Source: an uncultured Prevotellaceae bacterium
GTDB taxonomy: Bacteria; Bacteroidota; Bacteroidia; Bacteroidales; Bacteroidaceae
Reading direction: 5' to 3'
NCBI GenBank assembly: GCA_902477365.1
Contig: CABSGW010000023.1
Span: 1-17,044 of the forward strand
DNA: 17,044 bases
Shown: piece after piece, positions 1-9,300 of the stretch
Numbering within the stretch: position 1 is the stretch's first letter
How the letters are laid out: each line of letters starts with the position of its first letter
Notes under the pieces: model-generated
What the model saw: the letters and a program-made list of their open reading frames with translations, nothing else
What the model was told of the DNA's origin: nothing
Database searches by the model: none
Made by a program: the position numbers and the translations under genes

Positions 1-1659
1 GCCATCCGTATGGCTTCGTTTCGTAATGCGCAACCTGATGCTCCGGGGTTCGTGACGGAGTTGCAAGGAGGATGGTTCTCGTTGGTAACAGGTGGTTTGA
101 GCGAAGATCATTATTCGGACGCACGCCATTTTAAGGCCATCGGGTTGATGACCTTGCTGGGTGGTGGTACAGGTCTCAACTACTACATGTTCTTCGGTGG
201 TACACATTTTGCCGGATGGGGAGCACGTGGCATGACGACCAGTTACGACTATAATGCCGCGATTCGTGAAAGTGGTGCGGTGGGTGCCAAGTATCAGGAA
301 GCAAAAGCTATTGGTGACTTCTTGCGCGTTTATGGTACACAGTTGCTACGTTCACAGGGCGGTCCGTGCAATTTGTTGCAAGCGCCTAAGGGCTTGTTCG
401 GTGGTGTGCGTGTGGCTTTGGACGGTACGCGTTTTGTCTTTTTGCATAATACGGATGCAAAGAACGGGGTGGAGGGTGTCGTGACCTTGACACCGGGACA
501 GTTGAACCGTCCCATGCAACCTATTTATAACATCAACCAGCACGGTGAGAAAGTGTTGATTGAAGCCGGAGGCGGTGCTGATTCTGTTTCTTCCGCTCCT
601 ATTACGGTACGGTATCAGCTTCCGGCACTGGGTTCGTCGGTATTGGTTATACCTTCGGGCAAGCAAGCGGAAGAAGGAACATGGTGGCCCAAGGAGCAGC
701 CGGCCATAAAGCGCGCGGCGCATTTGCCGGCATCGGTACGCATTGCGACGGCACTCCGTGCAGAAGATCCGGTGGAGAAAGCTGATTGGCATCTGTTGCC
801 CAGTTTGGTTTCTTTACCCGACTTGAATGTGAACGATTTCCGGTATAGTCTATATCGTAGCCGTGTAAAACTGACTGCAGACCAAGCTGAGAACGAACGG
901 TATTTACTCTTTAATATGTTTACACGTGATATCGTGTCCGTTACGGTGAATGGTGTGCCTGCCCGCCGCCTGTTCCCAGATAGGGCTGATGCGCAGAGTT
1001 GGACAACGCGTAATTGCTTTGAACGTATTCGGCCGGATGAGTATGATAATCGGTTTGATGTGGCTGGGCTGTTAAAGAAAGGAGAGAACGAACTGGTTGT
1101 TGTGTACGAGAATTTAGGGCACGGACACGGGTATGTTCCCATGGAAGAGTTGTCAGGTATTCGCTGTGCAGGTTTGTCGGTGACACAGTCTGCACTTTCT
1201 CATCCGCTGGAGTGGGAAGTGGCTACCGATGTAGGTGGGGTCAAGCTGAAATGGACAGAGCCTGCAACCTCCACGAAGGGGTGGAAGATCGTTGAGTTGG
1301 ATACGACGGGTGAAGTTCCACGTAAGGGAAATGGTATTCAACCTAAGGGAACACCTGACGGTTTATTCACTTGGTATCGTCTGGAGTTCGAGTTGCCGCA
1401 GCAGGAAGCAGGTGTATGGGTTCCTTGGATGGCACGCATATTAGCCTCAGGAAACGGATTCATGTGGCTGAACGGACACAATATCGGTCGTCATTGGGAA
1501 GCTGGCCCGCAGCGTGAGTTCTTTTTGCCTGAATGTTGGCTGCGGTTCGGAAAAGGACAAAAGAATGTTTTGGTGATGGGGTTGCGGCAGACCGGAAACG
1601 GGGCGCAGGTGCGTGCCGTGGAAGTGTTACCTTATCCAGATGCTTCGGAGTTACGTTAA
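1..1659 (+). CDS. GH35 beta-galactosidase, 5'-truncated by the window edge
   Basis: This is the C-terminal 552 residues of a glycoside hydrolase family 35 enzyme. The frame is open from base 1, and the ATG at 10 is internal. The piece begins in the catalytic barrel. TELQGGWFS matches the GH35 nucleophile region, with the glutamate at bases 58-60, and GGTGLNYYMFFGGTHF is a conserved barrel-end segment. The acid/base glutamate must lie upstream of the window. Two jelly-roll galactose-binding-like domains follow, at about 830-1190 and 1370-1640; the second contains FMWLNGHNIGRHW, typical of GH35 C-termini. Known GH35 members release terminal beta-galactosyl residues by a retaining mechanism. Given the neighbours, this one probably trims galactose from plant side chains in the periplasm. 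The GH43 gene starts 12 bp after its stop, so they are probably co-transcribed. The exact substrate cannot be read from the sequence. Confidence 0.9.
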   Translation, partial: AIRMASFRNAQPDAPGFVTELQGGWFSLVTGGLSEDHYSDARHFKAIGLMTLLGGGTGLNYYMFFGGTHFAGWGARGMTTSYDYNAAIRESGAVGAKYQEAKAIGDFLRVYGTQLLRSQGGPCNLLQAPKGLFGGVRVALDGTRFVFLHNTDAKNGVEGVVTLTPGQLNRPMQPIYNINQHGEKVLIEAGGGADSVSSAPITVRYQLPALGSSVLVIPSGKQAEEGTWWPKEQPAIKRAAHLPASVRIATALRAEDPVEKADWHLLPSLVSLPDLNVNDFRYSLYRSRVKLTADQAENERYLLFNMFTRDIVSVTVNGVPARRLFPDRADAQSWTTRNCFERIRPDEYDNRFDVAGLLKKGENELVVVYENLGHGHGYVPMEELSGIRCAGLSVTQSALSHPLEWEVATDVGGVKLKWTEPATSTKGWKIVELDTTGEVPRKGNGIQPKGTPDGLFTWYRLEFELPQQEAGVWVPWMARILASGNGFMWLNGHNIGRHWEAGPQREFFLPECWLRFGKGQKNVLVMGLRQTGNGAQVRAVEVLPYPDASELR

Positions 1660-1671
1660 AGAGAGTAGATT

Positions 1672-3245
1672 ATGAGATGGATCATTAGTTTATTATTTGT
1701 CCTTTTACCGGGTTTTCCGGTATGTATGGCCCAGCAGGTTTGGAATGCTGATAATGGCGATGGAACGTTTACGAATCCGTTGATGTGGGGCGATTGGCCC
1801 GATCCCGATGTTATACGGGTGGGCGATGACTTTTATATGGTGTCTACCAGTATGCACTATGTGCCTGGATGTCCAATCGCGACTTCGCGTGATTTGGTCA
1901 ACTGGCGTATGGTGGGGTATGCTGTTGAGCGTTACGATGATGACCCGCGTTACGATATGCAGGGTGGTACACTCTATTTGAACGGTTCGTGGGCAGCTTC
2001 CTTGAAACATCATAATGGTAAGTTCTACGTGGCGTTCTGCACGCCTTATGGCTGGGGAACGGGGAAAGGGCATTTTTCGGTCTGTGAGGCTGAGAAACCC
2101 GAAGGGCCTTGGAAACGGACCGTCTTTCCGGAGTATATGTATGATCCGGGTTTGTTCTTCGATGATGACGGTCGGGTATACGTGGTACATGGGCAAGGGA
2201 CGTTGTATCTGACAGAACTGAACACAGATGTGCGTTCGGTAAAGGGTAAGCCGATTGAAATATGGAACAAGCGCTTTAAGGACAGTAAGACGTTGGGTGG
2301 AGGCTTTGGCATGGAAGGTGCTCACATGTATAAGATAAATGGTAAGTACTACATCACGTGTCCGGCCGGTGGTACGGAAGGGTGGCAGATATGTCTTCGG
2401 TCGGATAGTCTGTATGGGCCTTATGAACATAAGCTGATAGCAGACGATGCAACTTCTTATCCCCCGAACGGGTTACATCAGGGCGGTATGGTACAACTGA
2501 AAAACGGTGATTGGTGGTTCATCATCATGCAGGACAGAGGTCCTATTGGCCGTGTTCCGCATTTGTTACCGGTAACGTGGACGGTTGGCCGATGTTGGGA
2601 TGTGACGGAAAAGACGTGATTACCTATCCCAAGCCTGCGGTAAACAGAAAAGGCCGTGTGCAATCGCCTGCTACGACCGATGAGTTTTCGTCCAAGCGAT
2701 TGGGGTTGCAATGGCAATGGAATCATAACCCGGACAACACGCGGTGGTCGTTGACGGAACGTCCCGGTTACATGCGTTTGAAGGCTTCTATGGCTGTTGA
2801 TCTGAAGTCGGCCCGTAATACGTTGACGCAACGTGTTCAAGGTCCCTCCTCCGAGGGATCGGTAGAACTGGATGTAACGGGTTTGCGGGATGGTTGTGCC
2901 GCCGGATTGGGCATTTTCGAGTTCCCTTATGCCTATGTGGGCGTTTACTGTGAGGGCGACGTGCGTCGTTTGGTCATGTGCAACGATGGCAAGATCATAG
3001 AAACGGCGCCAGGAACGGTGGGGGATAAGGTCTGGTTACGGACACGTGTTACCGATAAAGACTTTACTGCACGTTTCTATTACAGCTTGGACGGCTCTCA
3101 TTACATGCCTCTTGGCAATGTGTTGAATATGGGATTGGGACTGCCTTGGACGGCAAACCGCTTTGCGTTGTTCCATTTCTCTACCAAGCCGGAGGGAGTA
3201 AATGCTGTGGCCGATTTCAATTGGTTCCGTTTTACGGGAAAATAA
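1672..3245 (+). pseudogene. GH43 arabinofuranosidase/xylosidase split by a frameshift
   Basis: One GH43 gene read in two frames. The first part (1672-2619, 315 aa) has a signal peptide (residues 1-20, cut near CMA-QQ) and the five-bladed propeller with all three expected acidic residues: D44 in DWPDPDV (base), D158 in YDPGLFFDDDG (pKa modulator) and E215 in GFGMEGAHMY (acid). After LLPVTW at 2580 the frame turns to nonsense and stops at 2619. The family sequence resumes in another frame as DGWPMLG from 2580 and continues to 3245, where a concanavalin-like beta-sandwich typical of GH43 two-domain enzymes ends in FNWFRF. Either one missing base (ggg to gg) or loss of one copy of a gtgg tandem repeat (relatives usually read VTWVDGWP) explains it. 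The fragment alone would lack part of the propeller closure and the whole C-terminal domain, so it is probably inactive if the lesion is real. A sequencing or assembly error is possible. GH43 enzymes of this architecture remove arabinosyl or xylosyl units from hemicellulose. Confidence 0.85.
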
Positions 3246-3297
3246 ACAGAAGCAAGAGTTATTCAATGAAGTAATATATTGATTTTTTTAAAGACTT

Positions 3298-5517
3298 ATG
3301 AAAAGGAAAACGATTTTAGCTGTCTTGTTTATGGGAGCTTGGGCGTTGGGCGGACATGCCCAGACTACGGAACAATTCCCGTTTCGGAATCCGGATTTAC
3401 CCTTGGAGGAACGTGTGAAAGACCTTATCTCCCGTATGACATTGAAAGAGAAAGTACAGTGTATGAAGCATCACTCTCCGGCCATTCCCCGGCTGGGAAT
3501 ACCCGCTTACGACTGGTGGAATGAAGCCTTGCACGGTGTAGCTCGTACCTCTGAGTTTGTAACCGTGTATCCTCAGCCTATCGGTTTGGCTGCAACCTTT
3601 AACGATGCAGGTATACAGACAATGGGAGATATGATAGCTTCGGAGGGACGTGCGCTGTTTAACGAGGATTTGAAAAACGGAAAGACGGGAAAGAGATACC
3701 GGGGACTGACCTACTGGACGCCGAATGTAAATATCTTCAGAGACCCTCGATGGGGACGTGGACATGAGACCTATGGTGAAGATCCTTATCTGACAGCCCA
3801 GTTAGGTATGGCTATGGTACGCGGGCTTGAAGGTGACGATCCCCGTTATTTGAAGTCGGTGGCTTGTGCCAAACACTTTGCGGCTCATAGTGGGCCTGAA
3901 GGAACTCGTCACTCCTTTGAGTCGCGTACTTCGGCTTACGATTTATGGGACACCTATTTGCCTGCTTTCCACGACTTGGTTACGAAAGCAAAGGTACATG
4001 GTGTGATGTGTGCCTACAATCGGTTGAACGGCGAACCTTGTTGCGGAAATGATCCTTTATTGGTCAACATTCTGCGGCGTATGTGGGGTTTTGATGGTTA
4101 TGTCACTTCAGACTGTTGGGCAATCAACGACTTTGCCGGCGGACACAAGACACATGCCAACAATGAGGCCGCTACCAGCGATGCATTGCTGGCCGGTACC
4201 GATTTGGAGTGTGGCGATTTGTATCAGCTCTTGGAGCAGGGTGTAAAAGACGGTGTGTTGACAGAGCGTGATATCAACGTTTCGCTTACTCGCCTCTATA
4301 CCATTCTGTTCAAGATCGGTATGTTCGATCCGGCCGATCGGGTACCCTATGCTTCGATAGGACGTGAGGTGGTAGCCTGCAAGGCACATAAGGAGCATGC
4401 CCTTCGGCTGACACGCGAATCCATGGTACTCCTAAAGAACAAAAAACAGGTATTGCCGCTTCGTGCTTCCAAAATCAAACGGATTGCACTGGTCGGTCCT
4501 AATGCGCACAACGAACATACTCAGTTGGGTAACTATAATGGTTTCGCAGAAGAGGTTATAACTCCGTATGAGAGTCTGATGAAACGTTATGGTGATAAGA
4601 TCAAGATTTCTTATCTGCCTGGAACAGGCATCGTGAGTAAACCGGACAGTCTCCCTTCGTTCGCTCAGGTGGCCAAGGAAGCCGGAAAGTCGGATGTGAT
4701 TATTTTCGTAGGTGGCATTAGTGCCGATTACGAAGGTGAGGGATGCGATGCTACAGCGGCCGGTTACGGTAGTTTTGCCGGTGGCGACCGTACAACGATT
4801 GCATTGCCGGCCGTACAGACCGAACTGATGCAAGCCTTGAAGAAAACCGGTAAACCGCTGATTGTGGTGAACATGTCGGGGTCGGTTATGAGCTTCGAGT
4901 GGGAAAGTCAGTACGCAGATGCCATTCTGCAAGCTTGGTATGGCGGAGAGTTTGCCGGCGATGCCATTGTGGATGTGTTGTTCGGCGATTACAATCCGGC
5001 CGGACGTATGCCGCTCACAACCTACAAGAGTGATAAGGATTTGCCCGATTTTGAAGACTATTCAATGGCGAACCGTACCTATCGTTATTTCAAGGGGGAA
5101 CCCCGCTATCCGTTTGGCTTCGGACTGAGCTATACCCAGTTCTCCTATTCTCCTGCCATTTGCGATTCGGTGATTAGGACAGGAACGGAAATGCAGGTCA
5201 CCACAACGGTTTGCAACACAGGAAAACGGGATGGCGACGAAGTGGTTCAGTGCTATGTACAGCATCCGCAGATCGAAGGCAAGCAAGTGCCTCTGTTGAG
5301 TCTGAAAGGCTTCAAACGCGTCCACCTCAAGGCTGGCGAGTCTAAACAGGTCATCTTTACGTTGTCTCCGGCCGAACTGTGCCTGACTACCGAGACGGGG
5401 GAATGGATGGAACAGGCCGGTAAAGTGAAAGTGTATATAGGTGGTGGTCAACCCGCGTATTCACAGGGCTCTTTTGCCGAATTTGTACTGAAGGGCGATC
5501 CCTATCAGGTGTTGTAG
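3298..5517 (+). CDS. GH3 beta-xylosidase / beta-glucosidase, secreted
   Basis: A complete 739-residue GH3 exo-glycosidase. The signal peptide covers residues 1-21 (cut after GHA). The N-terminal barrel carries WWNEALHGVA, typical of the xylan 1,4-beta-xylosidase (BXL-like) branch, then DPRWGRGHETYGEDP, KHFAAHSGPE and the nucleophile motif GFDGYVTSDCW with D272. The alpha/beta sandwich domain has the EGEGCD...GGDR region that usually supplies the acid/base, and a fibronectin-III-like domain closes the protein (about 625-720). No PA14 insert is seen, which fits the moderate length. It would act as a retaining enzyme that releases xylose or glucose from the non-reducing end of oligosaccharides in the periplasm. 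It follows GH43 by 52 bp on the same strand, so it is probably the last gene of the PUL transcript; a terminator-like stem follows 19 bp after the stop. Xylosidase is preferred over glucosidase from the motifs, but this is inference. Confidence 0.9.
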   Translation: MKRKTILAVLFMGAWALGGHAQTTEQFPFRNPDLPLEERVKDLISRMTLKEKVQCMKHHSPAIPRLGIPAYDWWNEALHGVARTSEFVTVYPQPIGLAATFNDAGIQTMGDMIASEGRALFNEDLKNGKTGKRYRGLTYWTPNVNIFRDPRWGRGHETYGEDPYLTAQLGMAMVRGLEGDDPRYLKSVACAKHFAAHSGPEGTRHSFESRTSAYDLWDTYLPAFHDLVTKAKVHGVMCAYNRLNGEPCCGNDPLLVNILRRMWGFDGYVTSDCWAINDFAGGHKTHANNEAATSDALLAGTDLECGDLYQLLEQGVKDGVLTERDINVSLTRLYTILFKIGMFDPADRVPYASIGREVVACKAHKEHALRLTRESMVLLKNKKQVLPLRASKIKRIALVGPNAHNEHTQLGNYNGFAEEVITPYESLMKRYGDKIKISYLPGTGIVSKPDSLPSFAQVAKEAGKSDVIIFVGGISADYEGEGCDATAAGYGSFAGGDRTTIALPAVQTELMQALKKTGKPLIVVNMSGSVMSFEWESQYADAILQAWYGGEFAGDAIVDVLFGDYNPAGRMPLTTYKSDKDLPDFEDYSMANRTYRYFKGEPRYPFGFGLSYTQFSYSPAICDSVIRTGTEMQVTTTVCNTGKRDGDEVVQCYVQHPQIEGKQVPLLSLKGFKRVHLKAGESKQVIFTLSPAELCLTTETGEWMEQAGKVKVYIGGGQPAYSQGSFAEFVLKGDPYQVL

Positions 5518-5536
5518 CGACCGATGTGTATTTGAG

Positions 5537-5578
5537 CAGAAAAAGATGGAATGCAGTTTGCGTATCCATCTTTTTCTG
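5537..5578 (+). terminator. 14-bp perfect stem downstream of GH3
   Basis: Arms 5537-5550 and 5565-5578 are perfect reverse complements (cagaaaaagatgga / tccatctttttctg) around a 14-nt loop. The right arm and the bases just after it are U-rich in the + transcript (tctttttctgtatttttg), as expected for intrinsic termination. It begins 19 bp after the GH3 stop codon and separates the glycosidase transcript from the DUF2461 gene. The loop also holds the possible -33 element of the next promoter. Confidence 0.65.
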
Positions 5579-5586
5579 TATTTTTG
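5557..5586 (+). promoter_or_regulatory. Bacteroidetes-type promoter for the DUF2461 gene
   Basis: TATTTTTG at 5579-5586 matches the Bacteroidetes -7 consensus TAnnTTTG exactly. A TTTG at 5557-5560 lies 18 nt upstream, close to the usual 19-21 nt for the -33 box. The expected transcription start, a few bases after the -7 box, falls on or next to the ATG at 5592, so the mRNA may be leaderless. The match is seen in the sequence; the start site is inferred. Confidence 0.55.
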
Positions 5587-5591
5587 TACGC

Positions 5592-6272
5592 ATGAGCAAA
5601 CTTGATAACCGTGCCGAAGTGGCACTAAGCTTTCTGCGCCGTATCGCGCAAAACAATAACAGGGAGTGGTTTCATGCGCATCGCGAATTGTACGACGAGG
5701 CACGTGCGGCTTTTGAGTCGATGGTGGCCGATTTAATTCCCCAGTTGGCGCAAGTAGACGAGGCGGTAGGCCGTCTTACAGTGAAGGATTGTACTTATCG
5801 GTTTTACCGTGATACGCGTTTTTCAGTGGACAAGTCTCCTTATAAGCAACATTTTGGTGCTTATTTGGCACCTCATGGTAAGAAGGCGCTGCAGGGCGGC
5901 TACTATCTGCATTTAGAGCCGGATAATTGTATGTTGGCCGGTGGAGCTTACTGTTTGCCTACCAAAGTGCTGCGTGCCGTGCGCCGTTCCATAGTCGATG
6001 AGTTGGAAGAGTTCAGGGGTATTGTGGAAACACCCGATTTTCAAGCGTATTTTCCGGTAATAGGTATGGAGCATTTGCGCACGTTGCCACAAGGTTTCCC
6101 CAAGGACTTCCCTTTTCCGCAATACCTACGTCCTAAAGACTATTCGTGTTCGCACAACGTGCCGGACACCTTTTTCGCCAAAGCATGCTGGTTGGACAAA
6201 AGTGTGCGTATCTTCAGTATCATGAAACCCTTTCTCGACTTCGTGAACTACGCCATAGATGAAGAAGCGTAA
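5592..6272 (+). CDS. DUF2461 family protein (TIGR02453-like)
   Basis: A 226-residue protein of the DUF2461 family, recognised from NNNREWFHAHRELYDEA near the start, the core YRFYRDTRFSVDKSPYKQHFGAYL (in two overlapping stretches) and the later GGYYLHLEP segment. Family members are widespread cytosolic proteins of about this size with no firmly established function, and no catalytic residues can be assigned here. I chose the ATG at 5592 (MSKLDNRAEV) over an in-frame ATG at 5526. The extra 22 residues would be encoded by the terminator stem and loop and do not resemble the family. There is no signal peptide from the chosen start. It appears to be a single-gene unit between two hairpins and is probably unrelated to the upstream PUL. 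Confidence 0.85.
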   Translation: MSKLDNRAEVALSFLRRIAQNNNREWFHAHRELYDEARAAFESMVADLIPQLAQVDEAVGRLTVKDCTYRFYRDTRFSVDKSPYKQHFGAYLAPHGKKALQGGYYLHLEPDNCMLAGGAYCLPTKVLRAVRRSIVDELEEFRGIVETPDFQAYFPVIGMEHLRTLPQGFPKDFPFPQYLRPKDYSCSHNVPDTFFAKACWLDKSVRIFSIMKPFLDFVNYAIDEEA

Positions 6273-6290
6273 TGGTGCGAGCATACAACT

Positions 6291-6322
6291 AGCGGGGCTG
6301 CCGGATTTCCGGTAGCCCCGCT
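6291..6322. terminator. Bidirectional GC-rich hairpin between convergent genes
   Basis: Arms 6291-6305 and 6308-6322 (agcggggctgccgga / tccggtagccccgct) form a 15-bp stem with one mismatch at 6300/6313 that can pair as G-U on the + transcript. It lies 18 bp after the DUF2461 stop and 25 bp after the stop of the minus-strand gene, so it can serve both. There is no clear U tract on either side. Confidence 0.7.
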
Positions 6323-6347
6323 GGTTTGATAAGGTTATGACCTTTGT

Positions 6348-9300
6348 TTAGTTAACCCATATTTTCTTCCCATCTACAATGTAAATGCCTTTAGGCAATC
6401 CTTTCAGTGCATCGTTACGGTTCACGTTGTGTCGTATTGTTGTACCGTCCAGTGTCGTTACACGTACATGTTTGTTTATTGGGATGGAGTTTGTAGGCAG
6501 TTGGTCAAGTACTCCTTCACCTGTCACACGAACAACGAGGCTGCCTTCCACGGCTTCGGTGTTGGTTATGTGTTTCGGGTGAATATATCCTGATTGGCTG
6601 TCAATGGTTGTTCCCTTTTTACCAACAGCTATCTCTTTGTCCTTTCCCGAAAAGTAACCGTAACCGGCGGCGTCCAATGCTACAGAGGTCAGTACTCCAA
6701 CCAGGCCGTTTTCGGTCTTAGCTTCGGTTGACAGTGCGGCGTCCATGTCTATGGAAAAGTCTATCTCCACCATGCCCTCCAGGGTCTCTTCTTCCGGAGC
6801 CGTGATGATGAACGGGGTTCCGGCCAGGATGCCTCCAACGGGTATATCCATCGGATTCAGAGTGATTTCGGTTACTTTTCCGGCGGCATCCGTTTGGGCT
6901 GAAGCCAAGGTATAAACCGAAACGGGATCTCCATAGATGGTGGAAATAGTTCCGTTTGAGGCTGTGACATAAGGGGTACAGCAAATATTGATCCCTCCGG
7001 TATGGAAACTTTGAATAGCAGTGAATTCATCCGGGCGTACAGCTTCGAACCTCCAGGCTGAAGGGCTGTCTTTTGAGGCGCTCCAACTGACAATTTGGTT
7101 GTTGGATGCAGCATGGATAAAGCGATATGCTCCTGTAGAAGCAGCATCCTGTAAGGATAATTGTTCACCGGCTATATAGGCAAATTTAAAGGCTACGGCA
7201 GTGTCCGATAGCTGGTATTGTTCGGAAGTTCCGCGGTCAGCCCCCAGGTAATAACCCGTACCCAGGTTACGGACAGCAAAGGTTTGGTTACCCATATCTT
7301 CAAAACGCCATACATAGACGGGATTGCTGTATCCCTCGGTCGCTACGTCACCGCCCCATGCAATACCTTCTTTTATGCTCTTTCCACCGGCATAAACCAA
7401 TGTACCGTATGGATTGGATGTTTCACGGTCATCTCCGTTGTAAGCATTGATAATGTGGTACCAGGTGTCCATTTTAGGCATGTTTATGTCGGCGATGAAC
7501 CGGTCAATAGCCTGTTGCACCAATAAGGTTTTCTCGTCAATGAAGGCTCTGGTCGCTGTTGCTTTGTCATATCCTTCCTTGGCGGCAGTCACGGCAACCA
7601 TCAGGTCCTCGTATACCGAAGGGGTATTGTAGGTACCCAGCAAGTCACTTCCGTCTGCATAGATCGCTTCGTCATAATACGTTTCAGCCGTAGCTATCAC
7701 GTTGTCCAGCAACGTTGTGTCGGGATAGATGGCATCAAATGCCTTATTGGCTTCCTCAATGGCTTCCACATCGGCTTGTGTGGCATGTCCGGTTTTTCCT
7801 TCTGCGGCTTCAATGGCTTGTTTCAGGCGTATGTAAGCCTCTTTCATATCTTCGCGGTAGGCCATGGAACGGGCTTGATATTGGAACGTTCCGTCACTGT
7901 TCAATCCCGGGTAGAGTTGGAACTCCGAGAAGGTGAAAAACGGATGTTTGTTATTCATCCCGCTTGAGGCGTCAGGAGTGGTGGCATTCGATAATTTGGT
8001 TCCGGATGCATTTGTTGTTTCATTCACCACAAACCGCAGATAGTTGTATGTGCCCGATAGAGCCAGTTCTGTCTGGTACTGAGGGGTGGCTGCTCCCCAC
8101 GGAAGTGTATCTCCTTCGGCCGGTAGCACTGTTGCTTCGGTCCAGTCCGTACCGTTGACCGATCCCATCACCGTGATACGTGTGGGCCTGTTGGCGTGGT
8201 TACTGGTTCTCTTGTACCACGATACGGCGATATGGTTTACGGCTTCGGGCAGTTTGGCCTGCAGATAATGGTCCTCGTCCGGGGCGACGGATGACTGGTA
8301 GGAAGAGTGGAAATAGGTATTGGTATTCTTGTCTATTAACGCTCCGAGGTCTTTCCCTTCTGAGGGGTCGGGTGCATTGCAACTTAGTTGGTCTTTTGAT
8401 GTGATGTAGGGGATGAATCCATTTTCATAATTCGTTTTGGCTTGACTTATGGCGGTTTTCAGGGCACTTTCAATGGTGTTTTGTGCCAGTTCTCCACGTA
8501 TGCTGTCCAGCAAATTACGATCTGTAATTTCCAGGAAACGCCAGCTCGAAGCCGTTGGAGGTGTACCGTTCCAGGTAGTCATGCTACCGCTTGTACCCGC
8601 ACCGTCCGAGTGTCCGCCGGCATGGTATAGGTCACTTGAACCACCGTCTTTGTCATTCAGGTAGAATACACCTGAACCCGCATATTGAATGGTCTGCAAC
8701 TTGTTTTGCGACAACGAAGTTGCCTGGTCTCCTCCGTTCAGATAACGTGCCGTTTGTACGTTTTGTACCACCCAGTATCCGGGTTCTTTGGCCTTTCGGA
8801 TACTGAACAGGTAGTAGCGGCTTCGCTTCGGGGCAAGGGTCTCTTTACCGTTTTCGTCCTTCTTTGTTTCGTACAGGTCGTTCCACTTCATGACTCCGCT
8901 TTCCACGTCGTACATGGCTTTCAGCTTGCCCACCTGTATAGGGTTTCCGTCACCGTTAACGTCAACTTCAAATTGTTGTTTGATTTCAAAGTTCCACAAG
9001 CCGTTTACGATGTAGAAGAAGCCTTCGCGCATCTCAACACGGGGAGCATTCTCCATGGCTGTACGGGCAGCTTTCAGTTCGCTCACCAATTGCCGGGCCT
9101 TGGTTTCGTCTGTAAAGTAGTTGTCGGCCAAGAGGTCTGCCGCTTCCTGTAGTTTGGTGTTGAAAGTGGTAACTACTGTTTCATCAGCAATGCAACCGGG
9201 ATCTGTACCGGCTCTGTAAATGTAGGCGTGCGAGTCGGTTGTATAATTGTTGACCAGTGACTCCAAGTCACCGATGGGGTCGTCTACATATAGTGCCTCG

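Noticed and set aside
2844..2861. Short inverted repeat (tccctc / gaggga) within the GH43 C-terminal domain
   Set aside because: Only six base pairs with a 4-nt loop inside coding sequence; expected by chance and not at a gene boundary.
4432..4932. A 166-codon open frame antisense to GH3
   Set aside because: It is fully inside the GH3 coding region, which is intact and conserved; the antisense translation has no recognisable domain or signal.
5526..5591. In-frame upstream start for the DUF2461 gene
   Set aside because: The added 22 residues would be coded by the terminator stem and its loop, do not resemble the family N-terminus, and a better start with an exact -7 box exists at 5592.
8685..9152. 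A 155-codon + strand open frame inside the large secreted protein
   Set aside because: It is the complement of well-formed domain sequence on the minus strand and has no recognisable family.
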